Source: Candidatus Dechloromonas phosphoritropha
GTDB lineage: Bacteria; Pseudomonadota; Gammaproteobacteria; Burkholderiales; Rhodocyclaceae
Direction of reading: 5' to 3'
DNA: 64,000 nucleotides
NCBI GenBank assembly: GCA_016722705.1
Contig: JADKGN010000004.1
Coordinates: 1,860,001-1,924,000 of the forward strand
The notes under the pieces are model-generated. The model was not told where the DNA came from. It was given only the letters and a program-made list of their open reading frames with translations, and searched no databases. Within the stretch, counting starts at the first letter, position 1. The number at the start of each line of letters is the position of its first letter. Shown one piece after another: positions 25,362 to 33,481 of the stretch. A program made the position numbers and the translations under genes.

Positions 25362-25622
25362 TCAGTAGCGGCGGCGCTGCGGCGGCGGCGTATTGCCGCG
25401 GGCTTCGATGTGGCGGAAGGTGATGCGGCCCTTGCTCAGGTCGTAGGGCGAGAGTTCAAGCGTGACCTTGTCGCCGACCAGAATGCGGATGTGGTTCTTC
25501 TTCATCTTGCCGGAAGTGTAGGCGATGAGTTCGTGACCGTTTTCCAGCTTGACCCGGAAGCGGGTGTCAGGGAGGACGTCATTGACGACGCCTTGCATTT
25601 CGAGCAGTTCTTCTTTTGCCAA
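25362..25622 (-). CDS. infA: Translation initiation factor IF-1 (long paralogue)
   Basis: IF-1 occupies the ribosomal A site during initiation. The S1/OB fold is plain: AKEELLEMQGVVNDVLPDTRFRVKLENGHELIAYTSGKMKKNHIRILVGDKVTLELSPYDLSKGRITFRH. I place the start at a TTG (25622), because the AKEE N-terminus is conserved in IF-1 and GGAG lies 9 bases before it; the upstream ATG at 25649 would add 9 non-conserved residues. The 86 residues exceed the 72 of E. coli by a basic tail (IEARGNTPPPQRRRY), the hallmark of the second infA copy of betaproteobacteria, so another copy should lie in the ribosomal protein operon. Confidence 0.93.
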   Translation of the reverse strand: MAKEELLEMQGVVNDVLPDTRFRVKLENGHELIAYTSGKMKKNHIRILVGDKVTLELSPYDLSKGRITFRHIEARGNTPPPQRRRY

Positions 25623-25946
25623 GTAGTTTTTCTCCAGTCGGTACAACAAATATCAGTTCGGGAACAATACCGCGTCGCGTAGGCGGCGAGCGCTAAGGCT
25701 CGACGGCGAGCCAAACCCGGGCGTGGTCGGGCCACCGGTCAAACGGCGCTTTGCGCAGGTGAAATGTTCAGTTCAGTTTGCCGGCGGTTCGCGGGGCGAA
25801 GGTGCAGACTGGAGAAGGGCATTTACGCCGGGCAGAACGGCGGCGTCGGGCGGTCCAGCGCAACGCGCGGGAGAATTTTACGTGGCTTGGCCCGGCGAAG
25901 CAAGCCGGAAGACGATCGGAGATGCATCGGTACCGCCGAGGCGTGC

Positions 25947-25952
25947 GATAAT
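25947..25952 (+). promoter_or_regulatory. -10 box for the RNase P RNA gene
   Basis: GATAAT lies 8 bases before the 5' end of the RNase P RNA, the correct distance for a sigma-70 -10 element. The -35 region 17 bases further up (GCATCG) is weak. Confidence 0.5.
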
Positions 25953-25960
25953 CCCTCCCG

Positions 25961-26341
25961 GAAAGTCGGCCAGGCAATCGCTGGATACGCGAGTATCGGG
26001 AGGAAAGTCCGGGCTCCGCAGGGCAGGATGCCAGCTAACGGCTGGGTGCAGTAAGTCGCAAGACCCAAGGCAACGGAAAGTGCAACAGAGAACAGACCGC
26101 CTAAGTTCAGGTTCGCCTGAAACGGCAAGGGTGAAACGGCGAGGTAAGAGCTCACCGCGTCCACGGTAACGGCGGACGGCACGGTAAACCCCATCCGGAG
26201 CAAGACCAAATAGGGAAGCATGGGCGTGGCCCGCGCTGCTTCCGGGTAGGTTGCTTGAGCCTGTCGGTGACGGCAGGCCTAGAGGAATGATTGCCGAACC
26301 CCGCGAGGGGGGAACAGAACCCGGCTTATCGGCCAGCTTTC
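25961..26341 (+). ncRNA. rnpB: RNase P RNA, bacterial class A
   Basis: The RNA processes the 5' ends of tRNA precursors. Its 5' end GAAAGTCGGCC pairs with the 3' end GGCCAGCTTTC (helix P1). Conserved region I is visible as GAGGAAAGTCCGGGCTCC near 25994, with GCAGGGCAGGATGCCAGCTAACGGCTGG after it. The universally conserved ACAGAACCCGGCTTATCG near 26313 closes the catalytic core. GAACAGACCGCC (near 26091) and GGTAAACCCCATCCGGAGCAAGACCAAATAGG (core J11/12) are also present. The size, about 381 nt, is normal. Confidence 0.97.
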
Positions 26342-26357
26342 CACCTACAATCCTGGC

Positions 26358-27497
26358 ATGACTTCGATCGTGAAATGGCAGGAAGGCGGCGTGGGCCGCG
26401 GCGCACGCTGGCGCTCGGAGGCCGGCCTGGTGCCGCCCGCCGCGGTCGACGTCGTCGACGACCGCATTTCCGCAGACGCCGCCTGGGGTCTGATGGAGGG
26501 TGGCACGGCGCTGCTCTGGAATGGCGACTGGGTCAACGTCCGCCACCTGATGCAGGCTCTGACGCGCCGGGCCGACCGCCTTTCTGGCTTGCCGCGCGAC
26601 AAACCGCCGGCGACCCCGGCTGCGGCCTTTGCCCGTCACCGTGAACGGCAGCGCTGGCGTGCCGTGCTGCTTGCCCGTTTGCTCGTGCCGGTCGATGCGG
26701 ATTACCGGGTATCGCTGCGCCGGGCGCAGGATGTCCGCCAGGCCTGTATCGAAGCCTGGGGGCCGCCGTCGGGCGATGCGTCAGTCATTGCGCTGCGCGA
26801 ATTGCTCGCCGTGGTCAGCGCCCACGAATGGCGCAGGAAGGGTATCCCGGTGCCGGCGATCGAGGGCCGCATCCATCCGCATTACGGTGTCTTTTCGCCG
26901 GTACGCGGCGAGTATGTTGATCTGGTGGCCGGAGCCTCGTTGCCGGCGGGTTGCGAACTGGCGTTCGATATTGGCACCGGCTCCGCCATTCTGGCGGCCG
27001 TGCTGGCGCGGCGTGGCATCAAGCGCGTGGTCGCCACCGATCAGGATCCGCGGGCGCTGGCATGCGCCTCGGAAAATGCCCGAAATCTGGGGTTGACCGC
27101 AGCAATCGAGGTGATCGAGGCCGATCTCTTCCCGACGGGCCGGGCGCCGCTGGTAGTGTGCAACCCACCCTGGGTTCCGGCACAACCGAGTTCGCCCATC
27201 GAATACGCCGTCTACGATCCCGACTCGCGGATGCTGCGTGGCTTTCTCGGCGGGCTGGCGGCGCATCTGGCGCCGGGCGGCGAGGGCTGGCTGATCATTT
27301 CCGATCTGGCCGAGCACCTTGGCCTGCGCTCGCGCAATGAGCTGCACGGCTGGATCGCGGATGGCGACTTACAGGTGCGCGACCGCATCGATACCCGTCC
27401 GCGGCATTCCAGGGCCAGTGACCGCAACGATCCGCTGCATGCCGCGCGGTCTGCCGAAGTGACCTCGCTGTGGCGGTTGGGTGTGGCCAGTCAATGA
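26358..27497 (+). CDS. Class I SAM-dependent methyltransferase
   Basis: The 379-residue protein has a first half without recognisable catalytic motifs (about 1-165) and a Rossmann methyltransferase domain from about 170. Motif I is AFDIGTGSAILAAVLARRG near 209, the acidic loop is VVATDQDPRALACASENA, and the NPPW motif is VVCNPPWVPAQP near 272, as in enzymes acting on planar nitrogens (adenine, guanine or glutamine side chains). C-terminal residues HLAPGGEGWLIISDLAEHL form the usual late strands. An RNA or protein amide N-methyltransferase is likely; the substrate is unknown. It starts 17 bases after rnpB. Confidence 0.8.
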   Translation: MTSIVKWQEGGVGRGARWRSEAGLVPPAAVDVVDDRISADAAWGLMEGGTALLWNGDWVNVRHLMQALTRRADRLSGLPRDKPPATPAAAFARHRERQRWRAVLLARLLVPVDADYRVSLRRAQDVRQACIEAWGPPSGDASVIALRELLAVVSAHEWRRKGIPVPAIEGRIHPHYGVFSPVRGEYVDLVAGASLPAGCELAFDIGTGSAILAAVLARRGIKRVVATDQDPRALACASENARNLGLTAAIEVIEADLFPTGRAPLVVCNPPWVPAQPSSPIEYAVYDPDSRMLRGFLGGLAAHLAPGGEGWLIISDLAEHLGLRSRNELHGWIADGDLQVRDRIDTRPRHSRASDRNDPLHAARSAEVTSLWRLGVASQ

Positions 27498-27702
27498 ACT
27501 GGAAGTGGTTCAAAGGTCGAGTGGAAACCATGCCATCGAACTGTACGGCTCGTGCGCTTGCCCCGCGTCCTCCCGGGAGGCTCGCGCCCGTTGTCGGTCC
27601 TGAGCCGTCACTGCCAATGCCGGTTACTCAATACATGCACTTGGCAGGCGCCCGCCCCAGCGCGGTGTAGAGGCGATCTTCACATCGTCGCTTCCGGAAA
27701 TG

Positions 27703-27726
27703 CAATGGGCGCCGTAGCGCCCATTG
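27703..27726. other. Perfect 10-bp hairpin in the gap after the methyltransferase
   Basis: CAATGGGCGC-CGTA-GCGCCCATTG forms a perfect stem. There is no T run, so it may be a processing site or a weak terminator shared by the converging methyltransferase gene and the DUF1254 pseudogene. Confidence 0.45.
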
Positions 27727-27756
27727 TTCAGTCCGGATGGAGATTGGTGGGGCAGC

Positions 27757-29011
27757 CTATTTTTGCAGCTCGATCTCGCCCGGCCGCCAGGTCTTGTCGA
27801 ACCACGACTCCAGCGGGCCATAGAGGCGCAGGATTATGAACCAGCCCTTGCCGGGAATCGTCTGCACCCAGTTGTTCTCGAACCCAGCCGGAGCCTTGGG
27901 TCCGAACCAGACATCCACCGAGCCGTCGGCATTGGTCTTGCCCCCCTTGTTCTGGCTGCTGACGCTTGGCGCGGCCTGATCGGTCTGCAGCATCGAGCGT
28001 GTCTGGTTGTCGTGCACAATGACCGACCAGAAGTCCTTGACCGGGATATTCGGCGGCAGGCGCAGCCTGTAGGTCTTGTCGCCGTCGAAGGGATTGCCCT
28101 TGGAGTCCAGGGATGCCCACGGGTACTGCGACCCTTTACCGACCAACTTCTCGGCCATCGCGGGTGTCACGCCGGTCGCGAAGTAATAGAAGAAGGCGGC
28201 ACCGTCGAGGTTGGCAACACCCGGCGCCACCTCGAACTTGTAGCCGCCGAAGAAGGGCAGGCGCCACGAACTGTTCGGGTAGAAGTAGGCGTCCTTCTCG
28301 CGCATCTTGAAGGCGATGGCGATGGCGATGGCGATGGCGATGGCGATGGCGATGGCGATGGCGCGGGCGGTGACGGCGCCGATATTGGCGGCATCGGCAA
28401 GGATCTAGTTCATCCGCGCATCGGGATTGAACGGCTGGCCCTTGACGATGCCGATCGAAGCGAACAGGCCCAGGGTCGTTGGATCGGACCCCTCGGCAGG
28501 TTCTTCCTGAATCACCTGGTTCAAGAGACTCCAGAACGAGTAATCGCCCAGCGCAACGAAGGTCGCCGGGATGCCCGAGGCGTTGGCGAACTTCATCGGC
28601 GGCGGGTCGGCGGCATCGGCAAGCTGGTAGATCTTGAGGTTCTTTTTGACCGACTCGACCCCAGGCTTGGTCGAGCCATCGACGAGGAAGGAGCGGAAGG
28701 CCAGCCAGGTGCCGTAGGTAGCGGACCGTACAACGTGATAGCCCGCCGGCACCTCGCCCTTGTAGCCCGGTGGCAGCACCAGGTACTTGCCGCCTTGCCC
28801 CTTGTCGGCACCGGTGATGCCGACATCAGTCACCCACTTGTACCAGAAGTCGTCGATCAGCCCCAGCACCTTGGGTGGAATCTCGACCACCAGCGGTCCC
28901 TTTTTGGTGTCGAGCCAGATGAAGCTGTAGACCGTGCTGTCGTTTGCCGTCAGTTCGACGGTCTTCGAGTCGAGCAGGTCTTCCCAGATGACGTCCGTCT
29001 GGTCGCGACAA
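27757..29011 (-). pseudogene. DUF1254/DUF1214 protein, N-terminally truncated and interrupted
   Basis: The frame from about 29011 carries the DUF1254 part (DVIWEDLLDSKTVELTANDSTVYSFIW, VVEIPPKVLGLIDDFWYKWV, KYLVLPPGYKGEVP). It runs into TAG at 28405-28407 in the conserved NPDARMxxIL segment. The same frame goes on through ARAI(AI)nAFKMREKDAYFYPNSSW to the DUF1214 domain (LPPNIPVKDFWSVIVHDNQTRSMLQTDQ, WVQTIPGKGWFIILRLYGPLESWFDKTWRPGEIEL). About 100-150 N-terminal residues, including the signal peptide, are missing. The internal (ATCGCC)8 tract replaces what is normally a single Ala-Ile. Intact homologues are secreted proteins of unknown function. Confidence 0.88.
28312..28359. repeat. Hexanucleotide microsatellite (GGCGAT)8
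   Basis: Eight perfect GGCGAT units, read on the minus strand as (ATCGCC)8, give eight Ile-Ala dipeptides inside the DUF1254/DUF1214 pseudogene. The unit length keeps the reading frame. Confidence 0.97.
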
Positions 29012-29219
29012 GGTCAATTGCTTGGCGGAAAAATATACTTGCGGGAGCGTGTCCGGTTCCCACGTTCATCAGGAGTGCCGGGAAGGCAGTCGGCTTGCGC
29101 CTGCCGTGCCCTTTCATGCACCGCTTTCCGGTTTGCAGCCGGGCTTCATTTTGTCTGTTTGGATAGCTGGCCAAAGTCGGTGGGGGGTCCGAATCGTGAT
29201 CGCGGCGAGAACCGGGCGC

Positions 29220-29254
29220 AAAAGGCCCGCTGCGGTCGACTGGTCGCAGCGGGC
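29220..29254 (-). terminator. Rho-independent terminator after ahpF
   Basis: On the minus strand GCCCGCTGCG, a 10-base loop and CGCAGCGGGC form a perfect stem followed by CCTTTT, 20 bases past the ahpF stop. Confidence 0.7.
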
Positions 29255-29274
29255 AATTTTCGCGAACCCGGTAA

Positions 29275-30828
29275 TTAGGCAGGCGCCGACGTGCGGATCA
29301 GGTGATCGAATGCGGCGAGCGAAGCGGTAGCCCCGGCGCCCATGGCGATGACGATCTGTTTGTAAGGGACCGTCGTGCAGTCGCCGGCTGCAAAGACGCC
29401 GGGCACCGAGGTCTGGCCCTTGGCATCGATCGCGATTTCACCAAATCTTGTCAGGTTGACCGTGCCTTTCAGCCAGTCGGTATTCGGCAGCAGGCCGATC
29501 TGGACGAAGACGCCTTCGAGGTCGATGCGCCTGATCTCGTCGGTGTTGCGGTCCTTGTAGAGCAGGCCATTCACCTTGCTGCCGTTGCCGGTCACTTCGG
29601 TCGTCAGCGCACTGGTGTGCACTTCGACGTTGGCCAGGCTGGCCAGCTTGCGCTGAAGGACCGCGTCGGCACACAGCTTGCTTGCGAATTCGAGCAGCGT
29701 GACATGGCCGACGATACCGGCGAGATCGATCGCTGCCTCGACCCCGGAGTTGCCGCCGCCGATGACCGCGACGCGCTTACCCTTGAACAGCGGGCCGTCG
29801 CAGTGCGGGCAGTAGGCGACGCCCTTGCCGCGATATTCCTGCTCGCCGGGTACGTTCATTTCGCGCCAGCGCGCGCCGGTAGCCAGAATGACTGACTTGC
29901 TTTTCAGCACGGCGCCGTTTTCCAGTGTCAGTTCGATCAGGTCGCCCGCCACTAATTTGTTGGCGCGCTGCAGGTTCATGATGTCGACGTCGTATTCCTT
30001 GACGTGTTCTTCCAGTCCCATGACCATTTTGGGGCCGTCGGTCTCCTTGACCGAGATGAAGTTCTCGATTGCCAGCGTATCCATTACCTGACCGCCGAAA
30101 CGCTCGGCCAGCAGGCCGGTGCGGATGCCCTTGCGCGCGGCGTAGATCGCTGCCGCGGCACCGGCCGGTCCGCCGCCGACAACGAGCACGTCGAAGGCTT
30201 CCCTGGCGTTGAGCTTGGCGGCATCGCGGGCGGCGGCACCGGTATCGACCCTGGCGATTATTTCCTCGACGCTCATCCGCCCGGCGCCGAATTCCTCCCC
30301 GTTGAGGAAGACGGTTGGCACCGCCATGATCTGGAGTCGCTCGACTTCGGCCTGGAACAGCGCACCGTCGATCATCGTATGGCTGACGCCGGGGTTGAGT
30401 ACGGCCATCAGGTTGAGCGCCTGCACGACATCCGGGCAATTGTGGCAGGAAAGCGAAATGTAGGTCTCGAAGCGGAAATTGCCGGGCAGCGCCTTGATCT
30501 GTTCGATCACTTCGGCGTCGACCTTGGGCGGGTGGCCTCCTGTCTGTAACAGGGCGAGGATCAGCGAGGTGAATTCGTGGCCCATCGGCAGGCCGGCAAA
30601 GGCGATGCTTGCCGCTTCGCCGGGACGGCCGATGGCGAACGAGGGCCGCCGCGCGGAGTCGCCGTTGTCGCGCAGGCTCACCTTGTCGGACAGTCCGGCG
30701 ATGTCGGTCAGCAGACCGTGCATTTCGCGCGCCGCCGGGCTGTCGTCGAGCGAGGCAACGAGTTCGATCGGCGTCCGCAGCTTTTCGAGGTAGACCTTGA
30801 GTTGGTTCTTGATGTTTGCGTCGAGCAT
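29275..30828 (-). CDS. ahpF: Alkyl hydroperoxide reductase subunit F
   Basis: AhpF passes electrons from NADH to AhpC. The 517 residues show the family order. A tandem thioredoxin-like N-terminal domain has the redox pair SLSCHNCPDVVQAL near 126-139. FAD binding is at VLVVGGGPAGAAAAIYAARKG near 215, the active-site disulfide is AYCPHCDGPLF near 346, NADH binding is at VAVIGGGNSGVEAAIDLAG near 358, and the closing VFAAGDCTTVPYKQIVIAMGAGA lies near 475. All four redox cysteines are present. It lies 112 bases after ahpC on the same strand, separated by a very strong hairpin. Confidence 0.97.
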   Translation of the reverse strand: MLDANIKNQLKVYLEKLRTPIELVASLDDSPAAREMHGLLTDIAGLSDKVSLRDNGDSARRPSFAIGRPGEAASIAFAGLPMGHEFTSLILALLQTGGHPPKVDAEVIEQIKALPGNFRFETYISLSCHNCPDVVQALNLMAVLNPGVSHTMIDGALFQAEVERLQIMAVPTVFLNGEEFGAGRMSVEEIIARVDTGAAARDAAKLNAREAFDVLVVGGGPAGAAAAIYAARKGIRTGLLAERFGGQVMDTLAIENFISVKETDGPKMVMGLEEHVKEYDVDIMNLQRANKLVAGDLIELTLENGAVLKSKSVILATGARWREMNVPGEQEYRGKGVAYCPHCDGPLFKGKRVAVIGGGNSGVEAAIDLAGIVGHVTLLEFASKLCADAVLQRKLASLANVEVHTSALTTEVTGNGSKVNGLLYKDRNTDEIRRIDLEGVFVQIGLLPNTDWLKGTVNLTRFGEIAIDAKGQTSVPGVFAAGDCTTVPYKQIVIAMGAGATASLAAFDHLIRTSAPA

Positions 30829-30845
30829 GCTGTTCTCCCGTAATT

Positions 30846-30897
30846 GAGGATTTCAGTAAAAAAGGGGCTCGGCGGCCCCTTTTTTACTGAAATCCTC
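30846..30897 (-). terminator. 23-bp perfect inverted repeat between ahpC and ahpF
   Basis: Arms from 30846-30868 and 30875-30897 are exact complements over 23 bases around a 6-base loop (TCGGCG). The inner part is AAAAAAGGGGC/GCCCCTTTTTT. In either direction this makes a G+C stem followed by a T run, so it can act as a terminator or attenuator between ahpC and ahpF. It is much longer than an ordinary terminator. Confidence 0.85.
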
Positions 30898-30940
30898 GCC
30901 GCTCCCGTTCCGGGAGCGGATTGGTGATTCGCGCTGGGTC

Positions 30941-31504
30941 TTAGATCTTGCCGACCAGGTCGATGGACGGTGCCAGGGTCTTGGCGCCTTCCTGCCACTT
31001 GGCGGGGCAGACTTCGTTCGGGTGCGCGGCCACGTACTGGGCAGCCTTCAGCTTGCGCAGAGTTTCCTTGACGTCGCGAGCGATGGCGTTGTCATGGACT
31101 TCCATGGTCTTGATGATGCCATTGGGGTCGATGACGAATGTGCCGCGCAGCGCCAGACCTGCTTCCGGAATGTGCACGCCGAAGGCGTTGGTCAGCGCGT
31201 GGGTCGGGTCGCCGACCAGCGGGAATTGGGCCTTGCCGACGGCCGGCGAGGTTTCGTGCCAGACCTTGTGGGAGAAGTGAGTGTCAGTGGTGACGATGTA
31301 CACCTCGGCGCCGGCCTTCTGGAACTCGGCGTAGTTGTCGGCGGCGTCCTCGATTTCGGTCGGGCAGTTAAAGGTAAAGGCCGCGGGCATGAAGATGAGG
31401 ACCGACCACTTGCCCTTAAGGCTGGCTTCAGTGACTTCGACGAACTTGCCATTGTGGAAGGCTTGGGTTTTGAACGGCTGGACTTCAGTATTGATCAGCG
31501 ACAT
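30941..31504 (-). CDS. ahpC: Alkyl hydroperoxide reductase subunit C (peroxiredoxin)
   Basis: AhpC reduces organic and hydrogen peroxides. The 187-residue typical 2-Cys peroxiredoxin has the peroxidatic Cys at 47 (PAAFTFNCPTE) and the resolving Cys near 166 (NEVCPAKWQEG). Other family blocks are VYIVTTDTHFSHKVWHE, FPLVGDPTHALTNAFGVH and GLALRGTFVIDPNGIIK. The close match to the E. coli length and the neighbouring ahpF support the bacterial AhpC group. AAGGAG precedes the ATG. It is the first gene of the unit, with a probable OxyR site about 100 bases upstream. Confidence 0.97.
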   Translation of the reverse strand: MSLINTEVQPFKTQAFHNGKFVEVTEASLKGKWSVLIFMPAAFTFNCPTEIEDAADNYAEFQKAGAEVYIVTTDTHFSHKVWHETSPAVGKAQFPLVGDPTHALTNAFGVHIPEAGLALRGTFVIDPNGIIKTMEVHDNAIARDVKETLRKLKAAQYVAAHPNEVCPAKWQEGAKTLAPSIDLVGKI

Positions 31505-31543
31505 GGGGTTTTCTCCTTGGTTGAGGTTGACGACAACGAGCTA

Positions 31544-31609
31544 ATGATAGATCGCCTCCGGTCATTGAGCTAATTGAATCGGGGCATCGCTTTCATAGTC
31601 ATTAACTAT
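31544..31609 (-). promoter_or_regulatory. ahpC promoter with OxyR-like motif
   Basis: ATAGTCATTAACTAT (31595-31609) fits ATAG-N7-CTAT, the half-operator of OxyR. Downstream on the minus strand TAGCTC (31567-31572) and TATCAT (31544-31549) are 17 bases apart. The -35 is weak and the -10 good, the usual pattern for an activator-dependent promoter. Confidence 0.5.
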
Positions 31610-31792
31610 GGACCGCTACTGGTGACAAGAATAGTTCGACAGAACCAATGGTCCATCGTGCAGTAGTACTGGAAGCCCGTCAAAGCCGGGGAGAGTTGAC
31701 TCAAATCACCAGAATGAGCGCTCCGGGGTCAGGATCGTGTCGTCCGCTATGACGCACACCGCTGGTAGGTGGTCAGACAAGGGAGTTTGAAC

Positions 31793-31939
31793 TTGAATAT
31801 TCCAAGTGCGATCGTGCACAGCGTGCCGGGGAGTCTCGATGAGGCACGCGCTGTTCTGGCGGACATGCCGGCGGTGGAAATTTATGCCTGAAGCGTGGAA
31901 GGATGAGTGGTGGTCACGATTGAGGATGACGATACGGAA
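31793..31939 (+). pseudogene. napD: napD remnant (periplasmic nitrate reductase chaperone)
   Basis: From a TTG at 31793, preceded by GGGAG, the frame reads NIPSAIVHSVPGSLDEARAVLADMPAVEIYA, stop, SVEG, stop, VVVTIEDDDTESA. This is the N-terminal two thirds of NapD, the chaperone that binds the twin-arginine signal of NapA. Two in-frame TGA codons interrupt it (each one base from a sense codon), and it is cut off where the parvulin gene begins on the other strand. No other nap gene is visible, so this is a relic beside the membrane nitrate reductase operon. Confidence 0.72.
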
Positions 31940-32734
31940 TCAGCCACAAATTGCAGGTGCCACCACCGTGTCCAGGTCGACGCCTTCGAGTGCGGCTTGT
32001 CCGGCCAGCACGTTCAGGTACTGGCGGAGCGCGGTCACGTAGGTCTGCTGACGCAGTGACAGCGTTACCGCGGCGCGTACCACTTCGAAGGGCTGCGTCA
32101 CGCCGGGCTTGCGTTCCAGCACTTCGATCACGTGCAGGCCAAAACGGCTGTGCACCAGCCGCGGCAGGACGCCCACTTCGACATGGTTGAATACCTCCCG
32201 TGCGAGCTCGGGAGCACAATCGACCGCAGTCAGCCATCCGAGATCGCCGCCCTCAGCACCACTGGGACAGTTCGACAAGGCCCGCGCCGCTTCGCCAAAG
32301 TGGTCGAGTTCGTGATCGTCGTGGCAGCGGACATCAAGCAGCGCAGCTTCTGCGCGCTTCCTTAAGGCGACCACATTTACGCCCGGCGTCACCGCAAAGA
32401 GAATGTGCCGAAGCCGGACTTGTTCGCCGATCCGGTAAGCGCTGACGTGCGCCGCATAGTGGCGCCGACACTCGTCGTCGGATGGATCCGGGACCTTCAC
32501 GGTGCGTTCGAGCAGTGCTTCAATGGCGCTCGCCGCCGCTTCGCTGACCACGCCGTCGGGCGCTGGCTGATCACTTTCATCCAGCAGGCCTGTGGTCTGC
32601 GCCGCCTGTCTTAACAACTCGCTGCAAGCGCGCTGGCGCAGCGCTTTGGCGCCCGGCAATTCACCGGCCGCGTGCAGCGCGACGCCGTTGATGCGAGCGA
32701 TGGCGGGCGCCGTGTTGGGCGCAGCGTTGGTCAC
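31940..32734 (-). CDS. Parvulin-type peptidyl-prolyl isomerase of the nar operon
   Basis: The 264-residue protein has an N-terminal helical region (about 1-110) and a PpiC/parvulin rotamase domain at about 110-205: VRLRHILFAVTPGVN, LSNCPSGAEGGDLGWLTAVDCAPELAREVF and HSRFGLHVIEVLERKPG, all family blocks. There is no signal peptide, so it is probably cytoplasmic, like NifM, which helps nitrogenase maturation. It follows narI by 12 bases and is the last gene of the operon, so it probably assists folding or cofactor insertion of NarGH. Parvulin genes at this position are known from other nar operons of pseudomonads and betaproteobacteria. Confidence 0.88.
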   Translation of the reverse strand: MTNAAPNTAPAIARINGVALHAAGELPGAKALRQRACSELLRQAAQTTGLLDESDQPAPDGVVSEAAASAIEALLERTVKVPDPSDDECRRHYAAHVSAYRIGEQVRLRHILFAVTPGVNVVALRKRAEAALLDVRCHDDHELDHFGEAARALSNCPSGAEGGDLGWLTAVDCAPELAREVFNHVEVGVLPRLVHSRFGLHVIEVLERKPGVTQPFEVVRAAVTLSLRQQTYVTALRQYLNVLAGQAALEGVDLDTVVAPAICG

Positions 32735-32746
32735 CTCGACTCCCTT

Positions 32747-33481
32747 TCAGTTGCCGGCCGGCGGCGTGTTGTGGCCAACCGGCAGGTTGAGCCGACGGGC
32801 GCGTATCAATTGGTAGGGGCGGAACACGTAAGCAATCGACGCAAAGCCGCTCCACACGTGCACCAACCGGCTGAATGGCAGCAGCAGGAAAATTGTCATT
32901 CCCAGCACCAGATGGATCTGGTACGGCCAGGCCAGCGCGACCAGCCCGGCGGCGTCGGGCCGGAAGGTGACGATGCGCTGTGCCCAGTCCGACAGTGCGA
33001 GCATCACGCTGGCGTCCTCATGGCCGAAAGAGTAGGGTAGCGTGATCAATCCGATGGTCAGTTGTACCCACAGGATGATCAGGATCGCCAGGTCGGTGCG
33101 GTGGCTGGTGAGACGAATGCGTGGGTCGGACAGGCGCCGGTGCAGCAGCAGCGTCAGCCCGACAAAGCACACCACGCCGGCAATACCACCGGCCACCACC
33201 GCCACCGCCTGCTTGCGCTCCGGCGTAATGAAGGACTCGTAAAGCCAGTGTGGCGTAAGCAGGCCGACCGTATGACCCATCAAGAGGAACAGGATGCCGA
33301 CGTGGAACAGGTTGCTGCCCCAGCGGAGCGTTCCGGAGCGTAGCAGTTGCGATGAATCACTCTTCCAGGTGTACTGGTCACGGTCGAAACGTGCCAAGCT
33401 ACCCATGAAGAAGACTGCCAAACACACGTACGGGTAAATGTTGAAGAAAAAGTTGTGGAGGTAGGCTTGAAAGGCATTCAT
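32747..33481 (-). CDS. narI: Respiratory nitrate reductase gamma subunit (cytochrome b)
   Basis: NarI anchors NarGH to the membrane, oxidises quinol and carries two b haems. The 244-residue protein has five predicted helices: YLHNFFFNIYPYVCLAVFFMG, LFHVGILFLLMGHTVGLLTP, AVAVVAGGIAGVVCFVGLTLLL, TDLAILIILWVQLTIGLITLPYS and IHLVLGMTIFLLLPFSRLVHVW. Haem-ligand histidines are visible in NLFHVGILFLLMGHTVG and near the C-terminus (YQIHLVLGM, RLVHVWSG). The start at 33481 overlaps the narJ stop by four bases (ATGA). Confidence 0.97.
   Translation of the reverse strand: MNAFQAYLHNFFFNIYPYVCLAVFFMGSLARFDRDQYTWKSDSSQLLRSGTLRWGSNLFHVGILFLLMGHTVGLLTPHWLYESFITPERKQAVAVVAGGIAGVVCFVGLTLLLHRRLSDPRIRLTSHRTDLAILIILWVQLTIGLITLPYSFGHEDASVMLALSDWAQRIVTFRPDAAGLVALAWPYQIHLVLGMTIFLLLPFSRLVHVWSGFASIAYVFRPYQLIRARRLNLPVGHNTPPAGN

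Noticed and set aside
28312..28359. CRISPR-like array from the regular GGCGAT repeats
   Set aside because: Units are six bases with no spacers and no cas genes nearby; it is a coding microsatellite.
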